From Earliella scabrosa (Eukaryota; Basidiomycota; Agaricomycetes; Polyporales; Polyporaceae): a DNA stretch of 64,000 nucleotides. Within the stretch, counting starts at the first letter, position 1, and every line of letters starts with the position of its first letter. Below, one piece after another: positions 1 through 12,120 of this stretch. The stretch lies in assembly GCA_022605405.1 (NCBI GenBank), contig JABYQQ010000006.1, positions 682,001 to 746,000 of the forward strand, read 5' to 3'. Made by a program: the position numbers and the translations under genes. The notes beneath the pieces are model-generated. The model ran no database searches. It saw only the letters and a list, made by a program, of their open reading frames with translations, and had not been told where the DNA came from.

Positions 1-2
1 GC

Positions 3-125
3 CCCCTGGACCCCCCAAATGTCGCCGCCGCTCTTCTAGCACAGGAAGCCCGGTACCGCCTCTCAGCATCCGCCGCAATTGAGTCTGTCCTCCGACCCCG
101 TTCCGGTACCCGTCCTGGGATCTGA
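3..125 (+). other. possible 3' end of a gene truncated by the window edge
   Basis: One + frame is open from the first bases to a TGA at 123-125. It reads as an ordinary alanine-rich tail of about 40 residues (for example NVAAALLAQEARYRLSASAA). There is no start because the gene would begin left of the window. It could equally be a chance open frame, and I recognise no family. Confidence 0.2.
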
Positions 126-1015
126 GAGACTCCAGCTGCCCGGTGTGGGCCGGTCCATCTGGGCTGATCGTCCCGCGGCCCGTGAGATGGGAACGGCGAC
201 GGATGGGCGTACCCACGCCGCTATTGCCTCCGACTCGGTTGGGGTGCGACGCGGGAGAGCACTCCGCTCTGCGAAGCCGGCGGAGAATGCTCGCGGATGG
301 GTACAGAAGGAGCGGTGTGGGTACACGTGTGCGTGGGGTGAATGAGACCGGCTGGTCGTGAGCACGGACCGCGACTCCTGTAGCTTGGCGTTTGCGCAGC
401 TGCGAGGGAGCGATCTCGGCTGTGAATGTCGCTGGTGGTTCAAAGACTGGATAGTAGTCGTGACTCGCGTGTCGTCGGGAAGGTTGTGTGCGCCAAGGCG
501 TGCGCCGTGTGAGCGCGCGGCATCTACATTGAAAGGCGGTTGCTTGTGGTCGACAATGTTGTGTCGCTGGCCGCGGAGTGATCTATGTGTCGGCGCTGCG
601 CTATGTTTCCCTTGCGTTCTTGGTGCCTACAAGATCGATTTCCGTCGCCTCGATGAGACGCCCGATCATTGAAGGAGCCTATCAAGACAGAGGCGTACCA
701 AGCCGACCAATCAGCAGGGCCAGCGTCACATATGCGCCTGTACCAGATACACGACCATGCGGCGTTAGCGTGAGACGGCTCTGACCGACCGCCGTGTACA
801 CGCAGTCCTTTACGGGTGGCGTACATCCGGGGGGTTCCCTTCCATTCCAAACGTTGACGGGACTCGCTTCTTGACCTATAGTGGTTCCTCACCTCAATTC
901 CGGATGTCAGCCCGCCCGAAGTGAGACAATGGATGGATCGAAATAACGAAATTGCGCGGACGGTTCCCAAGAACATATCGGATGAAGCAGCCAAATATCA
1001 GGGTACATACAACAA
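126..1015. other. no supported gene
   Basis: Open frames occur on both strands, but none shows splice-consistent extension or a recognisable motif. It probably holds the 3' region of the small gene that follows on the minus strand. Confidence 0.4.
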
Positions 1016-1442
1016 TCATTGCATTTTGGTCATTTGCGCCGCCATGGCCGCGATGTGCACGGTCGCCTGCCACCAGACCGCGAAGCCCAGGCCAACGATG
1101 CCGTGGAGCGTGCCCCAGACCACCTCCGGCGTCGCACGCCACCTGCACGATGCGTGAGTTCCACGTCAAGCGATGGTGCGAGCACTTGGAAGACGTACGA
1201 CTCAGCAACCGGACCGAACGAGTGAGGAATGAACCGCGGCGCGTTGAAGAGCACGGTGGAGCACGTAGCATGGTAGATGCAGAGCGCGATAGCCAGAGCG
1301 CGTTTCCCAGGCAAGAATTCTTTGACGATCTACGTCACTGGGATGGCATGGAATGAAGGGACGTGTGCGACTCACCGGCAAGACCAAAGCACAATAGCGC
1401 CGCGATGCACGTACCGGCGACGAGTGCGGCGTACAGCTGCAT
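1016..1442 (-). CDS. small integral membrane protein (104 aa, 3 exons)
   Basis: The gene is complement(join(1016..1142, 1199..1319, 1376..1442)). Both introns are exactly 56 bp, with GTGAGT and GTACGT donors and AAAG and GCAG acceptors. The joined exons give 105 codons including TGA with every phase matching. The product starts MQLYAALVAGTCIAALLCFG, a hydrophobic first segment. A second follows around KRALAIALCIYHATCSTVLF, then a loop with PRFIPHSFGP, and a third around GTLHGIVGLGFAVWW ending AAMAAQMTKMQ. Three membrane segments in about 100 residues suggest a small organelle or endomembrane protein. It is too small for the usual ORF cut-off, so automated callers could miss it. I do not recognise a named family and assign no function. 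Confidence 0.55.
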
Positions 1443-2175
1443 GGACCCTCCGTGATCTGCTTCACTCCGGTAGGAAGACAGCACCGCACCGCACCTTAAT
1501 GAATACTATCGTCGTGTTGTTGAGCTGCAGAAAGGGGAGACTGAGAGGCGACCAGAGACCCTGGATGGCCATGGGCACGTCGAGCGCGATATGCAACAAG
1601 AACACGACCGACCTGGCGCGCGACACGATAAGCCTACGCCGTCCTCTTGTATCGCATATTAAAGCAAGACTTACAACGGATGCCTGGCGGGGAACTGCTG
1701 TGCCATGCTGGACGACGTTGAGAGAGGACCGACAGCGGACGGGAGTGGCGGGCGGAGGCAAGTGCGTCGGGCGCAGCGCCACGACCTCGGGCGCTCAGGC
1801 ACTTGGCAGATAGCGCCACGTGGCACGCCCGATCTCCGATGAGATCGTGATCGTCGGCTTGTTGGGATGATCGCGAGTCGTGCCCAACGAGCATCGCCTC
1901 AGCTCCTGCAAGAACGATGGACACGCCGTTCGAGGACGATCATCGCGTTCTGCATTCCGGCGGTGCAAATCGGCGGGAAGGTAGATGCAATGCTTCTCAA
2001 GTTAACAGCCCATATCGCGGCATATATTCACGGTTCAGCGCCTGATAGTACATCGTACAACATGCCTGTGATTACTACATTGAAAACAGTTCTACTTCTA
2101 GCCCCTCTAGGGATAAGACACAACAAGGAATAGGTTGCATGCAAGCGTCCAGTCACCTCAGCTGGCACCGCCCAT
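1443..2175. other. spacer between two minus-strand genes
   Basis: It contains the upstream region of the small membrane protein gene and the 3' region of the bHLH gene. No further coding sequence is supported. Confidence 0.4.
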
Positions 2176-4281
2176 TCAAGAGTCCATATCGTCCTCGTCG
2201 CCTTCGGCGATCGAAGACGCACGCATACGTCCAAAGACGCCGCCAGAAATCTCGCAAGCGTCCAAGTTGCGTTCCAGGTCGATCATCTCTTGTCCGTCTG
2301 GCGGGGCGGCGGCTTCCTCGCCTAACACCTCGCGCAGCCGCCGAACCTCCTGACGCAAGCGCGCGATCTCCTCATCGCGTCGGTCGACTCGGCCCTTCAG
2401 CACCTTGATGTACTCGTTACCGCAGCGGAGGAGCTGCAGTTTGCTGACTCCGCGATTCGGTCCTTCGGCGTTCCCTTTCGGTGGACCCCGCGGAGGCATG
2501 GCACCGGGTAGAATAGGCTCGTCGGGGTACCCCTCTTCGGAGGGAAGCGGTATGGGCGGTAGGAGGATGCGCAGATCGTCGAACGACGTCTTGAGCGAAT
2601 CACGTCGCTTCTGCTCCGCCGCCTTGTGCGAAGATTTGCGAATCTGCGGCGGCATGAATGGCGTGCTAGGCGATGCGGAGACCGGGGTCATGACTGCATT
2701 CCCAGCTGCAAGTAGCGGTTGGATACGGTCGGTTACCAATCGATAGTCAATAGATGTGTTTGGGAAACATACCTGGACGGATGGGCTTGAGCGCAGGGCT
2801 GATGTGCTGCCCACCGGCTGTCTTGTCCGCGGACTTCGCCTTCGAGGCTCCGTTGCTCGACCTGGTATTAGGCTTCCCTTCCTTCTGCTTGGGATGTGCG
2901 GAGCTGTCTTGGGCTCCAGGCTGGGACGGTAGGTTGTTTCCAACGGCTAGTCTTCCAAGCTTGAACATCGTAGCAGGAGTCACCCGCTCAATTTGGCTGG
3001 GCTGAGAAGGAACGATCGGTGACGTCGGTGAAGTAGGCAGGGGCGGAGTCGGCGAAGCCGATGGACCAGAAACCGCGGAGAGAGGCGGATCAGAAGGCGG
3101 GTGGGCCGGAGGGGGCATCGGAGGGTCCACCGGGGATGGTGTGTCGCCAGGAACATCTCCGAGACCGTGCATACCGCGCTGAACGGGACTCGGCCGCACA
3201 GACGGCGGCGCGGTAGGCGGGAAGAGCGGTGTGGACGTCGCAGAACGAGTGGCTCGCACGCTGGCCCTACGGCCGCTTGCAGGTCCACTGATCGAGTTTC
3301 TGTCGGCGGGCGATGGCCGCTTGCGCGCCGGCCTGCTGGTGACACTCGACTCGTCGCCACTGGAGGAAGCATTAGGCCTCTTTGAGCCGGTTGTACCGCT
3401 GCGCATGCGCCCGGTGTTCTGCGACGAGGGGCCGGAAGACGGCAAGGCGGTCGCTGAATTGTGATACGAATCGAGCATCGGGCTCGAGATAGGCGGCAAT
3501 TCGCTCAGGTCCAATTCGCCGGGCGAGGGAAGCGGGTATCCGGGACTCTGGAATACAATATTCGCGGGGGCCGAGTGCGGCGCGGAGGGTAGCATATGTG
3601 GGGGTATCTGGGGTATGTAGTTCGGCAACATCGCCGGATTTTGCACCATGGAACCCAGGTTACCACTGTTGTGGAGGAGCATGGGGGAGACATAGTCCGT
3701 ATTTTGTTGCGCACGGAGCTCCGCAGATGGGCCTTTGCCATATGAGCGATGCAGACGGACTGGAGGCAGTGGTCGAGCACGCACCTGGGGTTGGGAGGCC
3801 GAACTGGGGAGTATCTCTCGAGCGGTCAAGGACAGGGGGCAAATTTGTGAACAGGGAATGACCACCGCTGAGCAATTCGAGCTGCAGACGAATATTAGCC
3901 GCAATGAACGAAGACCACAACCTCCAAACCCCTCGCTCCCTCCTCCCTCCTCGCACCCAGGGTAATGCTGATAGGAGCCGAATGGCATCCAGTACGCACC
4001 TGCTGCTGGAAAATCTGCTGTTGCAATTGCTGGAGCTGCTGCAACTGGTTGATCTTGACCTGGTGCTCCAACAACGCCTGAGGAGTTGACGAGGCTGAGG
4101 GGTGTTGCTGCTGGTTCGAGTCCTGCATGAGCAGGCTGTCGAGCATCTCCATGTTGACCGACTGGAGGTTCCCAAGCTGCTGCTGGAAATTCATCTGGCC
4201 CTGGGACTGTTGGCCAGAGGACGCGCCGTTGTAGATGTCGCCGCCATCGCGAGCACCCTCCTGAGGGTAGAAGGGGTTCAT
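2176..4281 (-). CDS. bHLH-leucine zipper transcription factor
   Basis: A nuclear DNA-binding regulator predicted as complement(join(2176..2705, 2773..3784, 4000..4281)), 607 aa. Exon 1 is Gln-rich (QLQQLQQLQQQIFQQQ). The middle is a long Pro/Ser-rich, probably disordered activation region. The C-terminal part carries the bHLH: basic region SHKAAEQKRRDSLKTSFDDL, whose His-Glu-Arg pattern is typical of E-box binders. An unusually long Pro/Gly-rich loop follows, then helix 2 (SKLQLLRCGNEYIKVLKGR) running into a heptad-rich zipper (DRRDEEIARLRQEVRRLREV). The tail is acidic. The 67-bp intron (GTATGT...TTGCAG) is well supported. The 215-bp first intron is less certain and could hide another small exon. 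An upstream exon before 4281 is also possible, because an AG precedes the ATG. The target genes cannot be told from sequence. Confidence 0.85.
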
Positions 4282-6964
4282 GTAGGCCCTGCGGCGCAAG
4301 TCCGTGAAAACGAGAGCAAAGGTCAAAGTCAAGTCAGTCAGGCTCCAAGACTATCGGCGGTATTCCGGGCCTGCCATGCCGGGGGCGCGATGTCGTCTAG
4401 TCGCTCACGTTAGGCGCTCGTACGCGGTCAGTTGGCTCAGTGGTAGACTCGCTGGCAAGGAACGTGGGAAGCCCGATGATGTGCGCCAGTTCGATGCCGT
4501 GAGCAGACACATCTTCCTTCCGCAACCTCCTCGACGCACGCCGCACTGTCTTGCAGCGTTTGCTTTTGTATCACTGCAGCTCATAGTGTCACAGAAGGTG
4601 CAAACGTTAACACGATCATATCTGCGCCTGCCACGGACAACACAGATGAGGTAGGAACGAGCCACAGTCAAGCTCTCGTGCTCCGCTCCTTCTCAGACTC
4701 GAACTGAATCATGAGTTCTAGCTATAGCAGCTCTGACACCGCCGGGTCCTGTGCGAACCACATCCCCAGCAATTCTAGCTTCGACCTGCTCCACCTGACA
4801 TCCCACCGCCCAGGGCCCATGCTATGGAGTTGCCTGAGAGGACGCAGAGCATCCCCACCCGTCAGTCGTGCGGGGCGAACGCGGCCCACGGGCTTTGAAC
4901 CTACGCGGAGAGGGCTTCTGATAATCGACAGCGACAGGACAGCTGACACGAAGGGGATCCTTCGCGCGGGCCTGGAGCTGCCCCCCGTCCGCGCCCGGCA
5001 GCGCGGTTCCGCGATATTATTGGCCGCAGACTGAACTCTCGCAGCGAACCGCCCACGAGCACCAGTGGTATGTTCCGCGAGCGGACGCCCGGGATCAGCA
5101 TGCGTCACCTGGACAGAGAAGATAGGGCGAGCCAGGGGTTTCTGCTTCGTTCTTGGGCCCCAGGTCCGCCGACGCGCCGGGCCTGAGTTGCTGTCGCTGG
5201 CCCGGCGTCCCGCGGTACAGCTTGCGTCCTGCAGAGGCCTGAAACCGCACCGCTGTGGATCAGGTGCATGAGGATATCAGGACGGCCGCATTCCATGCTC
5301 TATGGGCGCACTATTCATGACGCCAGTGTGGGACGGGAGCGTGGGAGTCTTGGACACGCCGCCCAGGATGCGGTCTTGAGGAGGAGTCGGGCGGCGGGGC
5401 TGCGCAGTGGATCGGTGGCATTCGCAGCAAGATAACGACTGTCACGGTTCGCACACTGGCAAAGAGTTAAAAAGTATAATGATACCGAAATGCGGGTGCA
5501 GCACACGAACAAGGGGCGACCTACACGCGCTGCATTGACCGGGACAATGAGAGGTTCCTGAGCCGCGGGAACATGCGCTCGCGCTGCATACGCAGTCCGC
5601 TCGTCTGGGCGCGCGACCTGGCCTGAGGGCGAGATCGCCTCTCGACTGCCTTTCTTCACTGTGCATATCATATCTTGGACTGACGCTTACCGCTGAATGC
5701 GCAGGTATCCAGTGGTTGTGGCGCCAGTATGCTGCCGCCTCGACTTTCGCTCGTTGACACCGGAAAAAATCTAGACCTCCACCGTGAGTAAAATACGGGC
5801 GATAAAGTCATACACAATACTGACCTTCATCTGCTCAACCGCAACGCTGCTTTTACCCGCGGGACCTGAGGCAAGGTTGGACACAAGGAGCCAACTGCGG
5901 GTAGAGTGCCGTCCTAGAGTAGCGGTGACTTGAGTAAAATGTATACCCGCGCTGGACATCGCATCCATCTGATGTCTGCACATTTATCCTAGATCCGAGC
6001 TGTCAGAACGACCGGAGAGCGCGCTGTTGTCGCAGTGTCAGTATAGAAGCCAACTCGGCTAAAAGCGAGCCGTGACTCACCCGTATGCGCCAGTCAACGA
6101 TGACAACATCACTGCCGTAGTTGGAGTCCGGTAAAATTTCTTCAACACCGAGTCTGGGTTGAGGGCGTGTCCAGGCTGTGGGGTGCGCGACACGGCTCTC
6201 CCCCTGCAGAGCGCAGTAGACCCAGCCGACGAGGACCGAAAGGCTGTCTGACAGTATCTTATCGAGACGACAAGGTCAACGAATCTGCAGTAGTCAGGGA
6301 ACATCCACCTTACCCAGTATGTATGTGGGGGCAACAACTGCCGGCACGCGGCTCGAGACAGACCGCCAGCCCGGACATCTGGAGTGGTGAATAGGGTCTT
6401 CCGGTGGATACTTCGAGGCCGGTGCCCTAGTGCGGGGCGCAACTCGCCACGCCTAAGAACGCGGGTGAGTCGCGGCCGAGCCAGAAGGCGTCTCGCATGT
6501 GAGCCAACTTGACATGCCCTAGTCTATAGACGTGGTGTGACGATCCGTGTCTCCGGTGGCAGCAGCCACGCCGATGCAGCGCCATGGCCATGCAGGCAAC
6601 AGAGATCGCTAGCAGTGGCAAGGCGGCGTTGCTGAACGATGCTAGCACAGAGGCCTGGTACCGCGGTGCGATCCGCCTGCACCCGGCACTAGATGTTTTG
6701 CACCTGGAAGAAATCCCCATATAGCCCTTCTCCTGTGGCGTGTCATACTGAGTCAGTACGAGAACCGGCTTATGGGATGGTGGGACGATCCGCCGGTGGG
6801 TCACCCAAACGCCGACATGGCAGCGCGCGAGTTGAAATGCGGAGTGGACAAGTGCTCCCGCCCATGTCCGCCGGCCACCTCGCCGCTGTGGGGGACGGAG
6901 TCGCGGAGCACATACGGGTTGGGGCTAGTGCGGCCTGGCGATATGTCGCCCCTCAGCAACGCGG
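4282..6964. other. gene-poor region, nothing firmly supported
   Basis: Short open frames on both strands lack domain matches and splice-consistent extension. The part next to 4281 should hold the bHLH promoter. A minus-strand stretch near 5830-5900 reads coding-like before a GTCAGT donor-like site, but no partner exon was found. Confidence 0.35.
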
Positions 6965-7159
6965 TCAGCTGGCGTCGGTAAGCATCCCGCGGGCGACGAC
7001 GTAGACGAGGACGCCGGCTGGGACCAGGAGAGCCACAGCGACAGGAGAACCTGCGCCGTCTAGCTGGACGAACGCGCGGGTAGACAGGGCCACGGCGATA
7101 TGATTGGAGGGCAGCCGGGGGAGAGTGGCGTCGTAAGCCGCGTCGACACCGGTATTTAT
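6965..7159 (-). pseudogene. orphan coding-like fragment with one membrane segment
   Basis: A 64-codon open frame with no ATG near its start. It reads AAYDATLPRLPSNHIAVALS, then a strong hydrophobic run (PVAVALLVPAGVLVYVVARG), and ends at TGA 6965-6967. Two stop codons sit immediately upstream and no acceptor AG lies close by. It therefore cannot be joined to another exon by normal splicing. It may be the remnant of a C-terminal exon, or chance. No family recognised. Confidence 0.2.
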
Positions 7160-9621
7160 TTATCACCGTACGGAGGCCGCCGGCCGTCGCGGACGGGGGC
7201 GCGGCCAACAAGGACGAGCGGGGAGCCTCCCAGGCCCACGGCAAAGTTAGCGACTCCAGATTCAAGAGACTTGGTATAGAAGCAGGGCGGGGAAGATCAA
7301 GGTTGGTTTCCAAGGATGGGGGCGCCAGCGAGAGGTACAATGAGCGGCTACGGGTTACGGGCTGCACGGGAGACCGGGTGGGAAACGGGCCCAAACGGTG
7401 CAAAGGCCATTGTGCTAGGCTGGGTACTGGTTCCTGGTCGCGGATAGGTCGTATGGTTTCCTTGCGCGTTCGCTGAATGAAAGGCCCTGGATACGATGGA
7501 CATTGTGTCGTTGTACTTGTGAAGAATGTTGTGGACAAACAGGCGCCCGGAGCGCTTCATGGCGGCGAGGTCGGACAATGACCGGCACATTAATTGTCTC
7601 TGAGGGTGCGAGACGTAGTGCCCTCTTATCGAGGCACTGTGTGCGAATCACCACCGGAAACACAGACTCTGTGCTGCAGCGTACAAACACCCGACACCGC
7701 AAACGTGAAGTGGCAACTCGGTTTAGTAGTGGCACCTTCCTACCTCTATAAATCGCGGTGATTGAAGGTCATGATGCGACGAGGAGAAGAAATATAACAT
7801 GAGAACGCACAGATTGCTTCCACTGATCTACGTGCTAGCCGGTGGAGTTGTGGGTGCAGCGGCCGCAGAAAGATGGATCAAGCGAGCATGCGCGGAACGT
7901 CCACGGTCGTCACCTGAGAAGCAGCACGATAAGCGATGTCTCCACCAGTGCAGGCTGGGAAGAGGCGATACTGACACCAATAACACGTCATTGAAACCGC
8001 CATGGCAAGTGTGATCCAGACGAGGTTGCGGGTGCATGCCCTGACTGCTGGCGACTGACGTTGTGCGCGACCTGCTGGATGATCCTTGTCTCCGAAACGT
8101 GCAGTCCGAAGCGTGGATGTTCGAGGCATGCACGGTGCGGGTGGGAAACACGACGTCGCTGATCATTCCTGGGACTGCTGGGGCCTCGTGTCGCCGGGCG
8201 CAGCTTGCGAAGCGAGGCCGAGAAACGGTTGTGGGATACGCTGCATGCCCCAAACTCGAGCAAGAACCTTGGGGGGCACTTGAGCGGGCCTAGGCAGGAT
8301 TCGGGGCTGTGTCGTGCGAGTCGGAGCCCCATTCCCGACCTTACGGCAACGACCGACTTCCATTCGGCCCAGAGCCATCGTCGACGGGGGCAGTCTGAGT
8401 CTGACCTGTCGCTGCCCAGCGGGGTCCCCACCGCGGCCTTCGCGGTCCTTCTGGTCGGAGGGGACCCTGAGAAGCAGTCGGCAAGCACGAGGGTGCAAAC
8501 CTTCCCGATGATTCCAGTCCAGCCAATGAGTCAGTTTCGTGCGCGCCTGCTGCGGAAAATAAGGGTATCGTGCGGTGAAATTGGGTGGATATACTAGTAC
8601 GATAAGTCATGTGCCGACAGGGACCCTGAGCATCCCGCAGTCTCGGGAGACAGATGATGGACTGATGACAGAGGACGAATGAATCGCTCCTGGAGGCTGG
8701 TCTGAAGAGGGAATGGACACGATAGCATCGCTGGGAGACTCGGATGAGGTCGTTATCGAGATATCGCGCAGGAGGCAATCGGTCCATCGTTGTACGTGTT
8801 GCACTCGTAACGAGACGGGGCTGCGTGGCGGGCCAAGCGAGCGAGCGGGTCACACAGCCGTTCGATCGCTGCTTCGCTGAGCTGGCAGGTTTGAAAGGGC
8901 ATTGGGCGTGGACAAACCAATGAATAAAAGGGGCGGGTCGCCGTGGGAGCGTGACCACATCCGAGCTCCGTTCGAACCTGATATATCATGGGATGATCAA
9001 CAACAAAAGAAGGAGAGAGGGTTCGCTAACTTCCGCGGGCAAAATTGCAATTGAGGTGCCTTTGTCCGGGCGAGGCCGCCAGAGAGAGGAAGCGTGGAAC
9101 GGGAAGGGGTGCGGTGGCTAGTCGGTGTCCGTCCGGAGCCACATAAGGCATACTGTGGGTAGAGGCGACGCCAGCTGGGCGGTGAAACGCGCGCGGCATC
9201 AGATGCCGGCACGAGTTGCACACGCACAACTTAATTTTGGACGTCTGTGCGCAAGTCGTTGGAGCTGCCGCCGACCCAAACCCAGCTAGTCCTCGCCAGT
9301 CGTGCGCACGCCACCGTCTGGCAGAAGGATGCCACGCCCCCAGCTCAACTTTCCGGCTCTGCGGATATCACGACAGTCAGGGGTTTGCGTCTGTTGTCCC
9401 ATCGAATGATCCCGCGAGCGACCGCGGGCAGGGGGCAACGCGGAAACGAAAGCACGACCATCAAGGCGTCGGGAGGGCGTGGTCGTGGTTCGTGTCCAGC
9501 TCGCGCGGCGACGGAGGCAACGAAAGTACGAGAACAAAAACAACGAGATTGGGATCAGATTAGGCAGTCCAGGCGGCGAATTCACAGAAGCCCCAGATAG
9601 AACATTCCATCGTTACTCACT
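7160..9621. other. gene-poor region, nothing firmly supported
   Basis: Open frames up to about 200 codons exist on the minus strand. Their composition is Arg/Ser/Pro-rich and irregular, as expected for antisense or non-coding frames in GC-rich DNA. No motif, repeat array or splice-consistent gene was found. Confidence 0.35.
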
Positions 9622-9628
9622 TATATAA
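9622..9628 (+). promoter_or_regulatory. TATA-like box upstream of the 9737 gene
   Basis: TATATAA lies about 108 bp before the ATG at 9737. A pyrimidine-rich leader (runs of C and T, about 9685-9736) follows it, a common arrangement for well-expressed basidiomycete genes. Confidence 0.4.
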
Positions 9629-9736
9629 TCTATTTACTCGAATTGGCGTCGCTTATAGGCAACAGAATACAACAGCTTATATCTCTCCACGCCCCGTCCC
9701 TCGCCCTTCTTTCCCCCCAACCACCACCATCCCCCC

Positions 9737-10483
9737 ATGTCATATCCCTCCAAGCGGCGCCGGACTGCTACTTCTGTTCTTGCTGGCGCCTTCGACGAAC
9801 GTCCTACCCGCGACGTACTCACTAGTCTACTGAACGGGGTCCCCATGCCGAAACCAACCGAGGAGGAGCTGCAGGTGCGCAGGGAGAGGAAGCGCGAGAA
9901 GAGGGAGAAGAGGGAGAGGGAGAAGGAGAAGGAGCGCGAGAGGGACAAGGCGGACAAAAAACGCGTCAAGGCCGCGACCAAAGCATCGGACAAGCACGCG
10001 CAACCGAGCGCGTCGTCGTCCACCGCGATCCCCCCACCTCTTCCGCCAAAGCACGCGTCGCTCCCCGTCGCTCGCCCACAAGCATCTTCCTTCTGGCAGG
10101 CCAGGCCCCAGATCGTCATCCCCAACCTCCAACGCTCCGCGTCGTTCTCTCCCCCACCCATGCCCTCGTCCCCACCAACCACCCCCGGTCCTTCCATCTC
10201 CTCTCGAACATCGGCGACGTCGTCGAAGCGGCCGTACACCCCCGACGATGGCGACGACATTACCGACCGCCAGCGAAGCTACGACAGCCAGGAGCCCCCG
10301 GAGAAGAAGCAGAGGAAGAAGCGACCTGCTGCGCGCAAGGGATGGAAGGGCTGGGTCGAGGGCTCGCCGCCTCCATCTGAGAAGCTCATCAACCTCGACG
10401 TTGTCCAGGTCCTTGCAGAGAGGAAGACGAGGAGTGGAAAGAGCTTCGATGCCATCGGCGCCGGCAGGGAGGGCTGGGTCTAA
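9737..10483 (+). CDS. hypothetical highly charged, probably nuclear protein (248 aa)
   Basis: A single-exon gene from ATG 9737 to TAA 10483. The N-terminus has a basic patch (SKRRRTATSV) resembling a nuclear localisation signal. Residues of roughly 35-85 form a Lys/Arg/Glu-rich segment (RERKREKREKREREKEKERE) likely to be a single alpha-helix or coiled coil. The middle is Ser/Pro-rich and disordered. Near the C-terminus lies a second basic cluster (EKKQRKKRPAARKGWKGW) and a compact tail with LDVVQVLAERKTRSGKSFD. I do not recognise the family. The TATA-like box, pyrimidine-rich leader and good coding composition argue that the gene is real. Confidence 0.7.
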   Translation: MSYPSKRRRTATSVLAGAFDERPTRDVLTSLLNGVPMPKPTEEELQVRRERKREKREKREREKEKERERDKADKKRVKAATKASDKHAQPSASSSTAIPPPLPPKHASLPVARPQASSFWQARPQIVIPNLQRSASFSPPPMPSSPPTTPGPSISSRTSATSSKRPYTPDDGDDITDRQRSYDSQEPPEKKQRKKRPAARKGWKGWVEGSPPPSEKLINLDVVQVLAERKTRSGKSFDAIGAGREGWV

Positions 10484-12120
10484 GTCTGGTACGTCGTGTC
10501 GCCACTCTTAACGGTTGGATTGCTCTCATACTCGCCCCAAAGGCGCATATAGTCCCTATGCTATCTCTTGCTCATCGTAAACGTCCGTACGTTTTCTCTA
10601 CGTTGCTCCCGCTCCTTGTCATGCCTCCTTGCCCCCATCTGCACCCGCCGCCTACGTTTGCCTATCCCTCTACAAATCCCCACCTCGCGTTACCCCCACG
10701 GCTCTCGTTTTATTCCCTTGATCGTGTTTGCGCAAGCCACTCTTCTTCTGGGTTTGGTTCTTGGTCTCGATCAACTTGTACATGTTGCACCGGTTCTGTC
10801 TGCTAGGGTCTTTAGGCTCATGAGATATCTTGTATACATATGTCGTCGTCGTCGTCGTCGCTATGAATGTCACCACGGTCGTTTCTTGCCCAATGACATC
10901 TGTCGCTCCACAGGCTGATTGCTCGTCCTTGGCAGCGCACATGGAGCGTCCTGGTATCAGCCACATAGCGTAAGCGGTTTGCCCTGCGCGAGTGCGCATG
11001 CGTCACCAAGGATTGGTTACCGTCACCGATCGAACAGTGGATCGAACCGATCGCGCTTGCGATCAGGCGGCATGCGCCTGCACGCGTACATACTTTGCAG
11101 AGTTCGCGACCATGCCCAACACGGCGCGCGAGGCATTGGCGAGCTGGGATGGCAAGGAGTGGCAGTCCGAGCGTTGGGACGCGGCGAGCCGCCGCCGCCA
11201 TCGACGCGCTCCGGGGTGCCGAGATTGGCTGAACGGAGCGAATCTCAACTTCCAGGTCCGCGTTTGCGGATTAGCGCTCTCGGCGCGCCCGTCGGCGTCA
11301 CACACGGGTGTGACTTCCTCTGAGCCCGGGCGGACCTGGAGTAGGGCGGGTCTCCGCAGTCGGTGCTGTTCTGGTTATCAGGAAACTGCGGTTGACATAT
11401 TAGGAGGGGTATCCGCCAAGATGGTGTAATGTTCACCACCTGCTGGTCCATGCACTGGCTGAGAGGTTACTATTCAGAAGGTCCGAATAGCAGCCCCGGG
11501 CCGAATACTACTAGTCAACCAACAACTCAAGGTACCTGTCTAGTCACCTTGCAAATACAACTCGGATGTGCTCGCGGCCTAAGAATGGATAGCCAGGCAG
11601 GTCAGCCAAACTCCCGAGTTATCTCGGTTACTTCAGTCTTCAAGCCCGCCGGTGCGGCTCTGCGTACGCGATGATTCTGCCAACTTTGTCCTGAGATAAC
11701 GCACATTCACTGTAAGTTACGCCGAGGGCACGAACCACAATCCGGGCTCTATATACGATCTGGCGCATGTTGTGATGATGGATGAATATTATAGAGCTTG
11801 CTTACTCTTCGGAATGCGTGGCTTACACTCATCTAAGTCGTTCCCGTTATGCAGCCGGCGGTTGATCTAACATACAAGTTAATATCTTGCTGATAATTGA
11901 ACAGCCTTGATCGGTCTACTGCGCTAGGAAATTGGGCTCTAGTGGATGTGGCTTATTTGCCACTGCTCTACGGCACCAAGATGCCGATGTTGCCAACGAG
12001 GCCTCAATGGTCACTGCTGAGCATCCCAGTTCGGCCGCACTCAGTGTTCCAGTGCCGACCTTAATCGCACAATTGGAGGGCTCGAGTTCCTCATCTTGAC
12101 AGCACAGGCAGACTAATAGA
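10484..12120. other. intergenic region with a short GTC microsatellite
   Basis: About 1.6 kb with no supported gene. It contains the 3' region of the 9737 gene and a GTC microsatellite at about 10842-10860. The right part (from about 11700) becomes noticeably AT-richer than its surroundings. Confidence 0.4.

Noticed and set aside
4106..4120. Perfect B-box word GGTTCGAGTCC
   Set aside because: It lies inside the coding exon of the bHLH gene, with no A box in range.
4425..4510. tRNA-like A box (GGCTCAGTGGTAGA) followed by a GTTCGATGCC B-box-like word
   Set aside because: D-stem, T-stem and acceptor stem do not pair, so no cloverleaf forms; at best a decayed tRNA-derived relic.
6801..7538. 245-codon minus-strand open frame
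   Set aside because: The more convincing coding-like segment here is in another frame; this one is Arg/Pro/Ser-rich and looks like a shadow.
10842..10860. GTC microsatellite
   Set aside because: An ordinary short tandem repeat; no sign of function beyond that.
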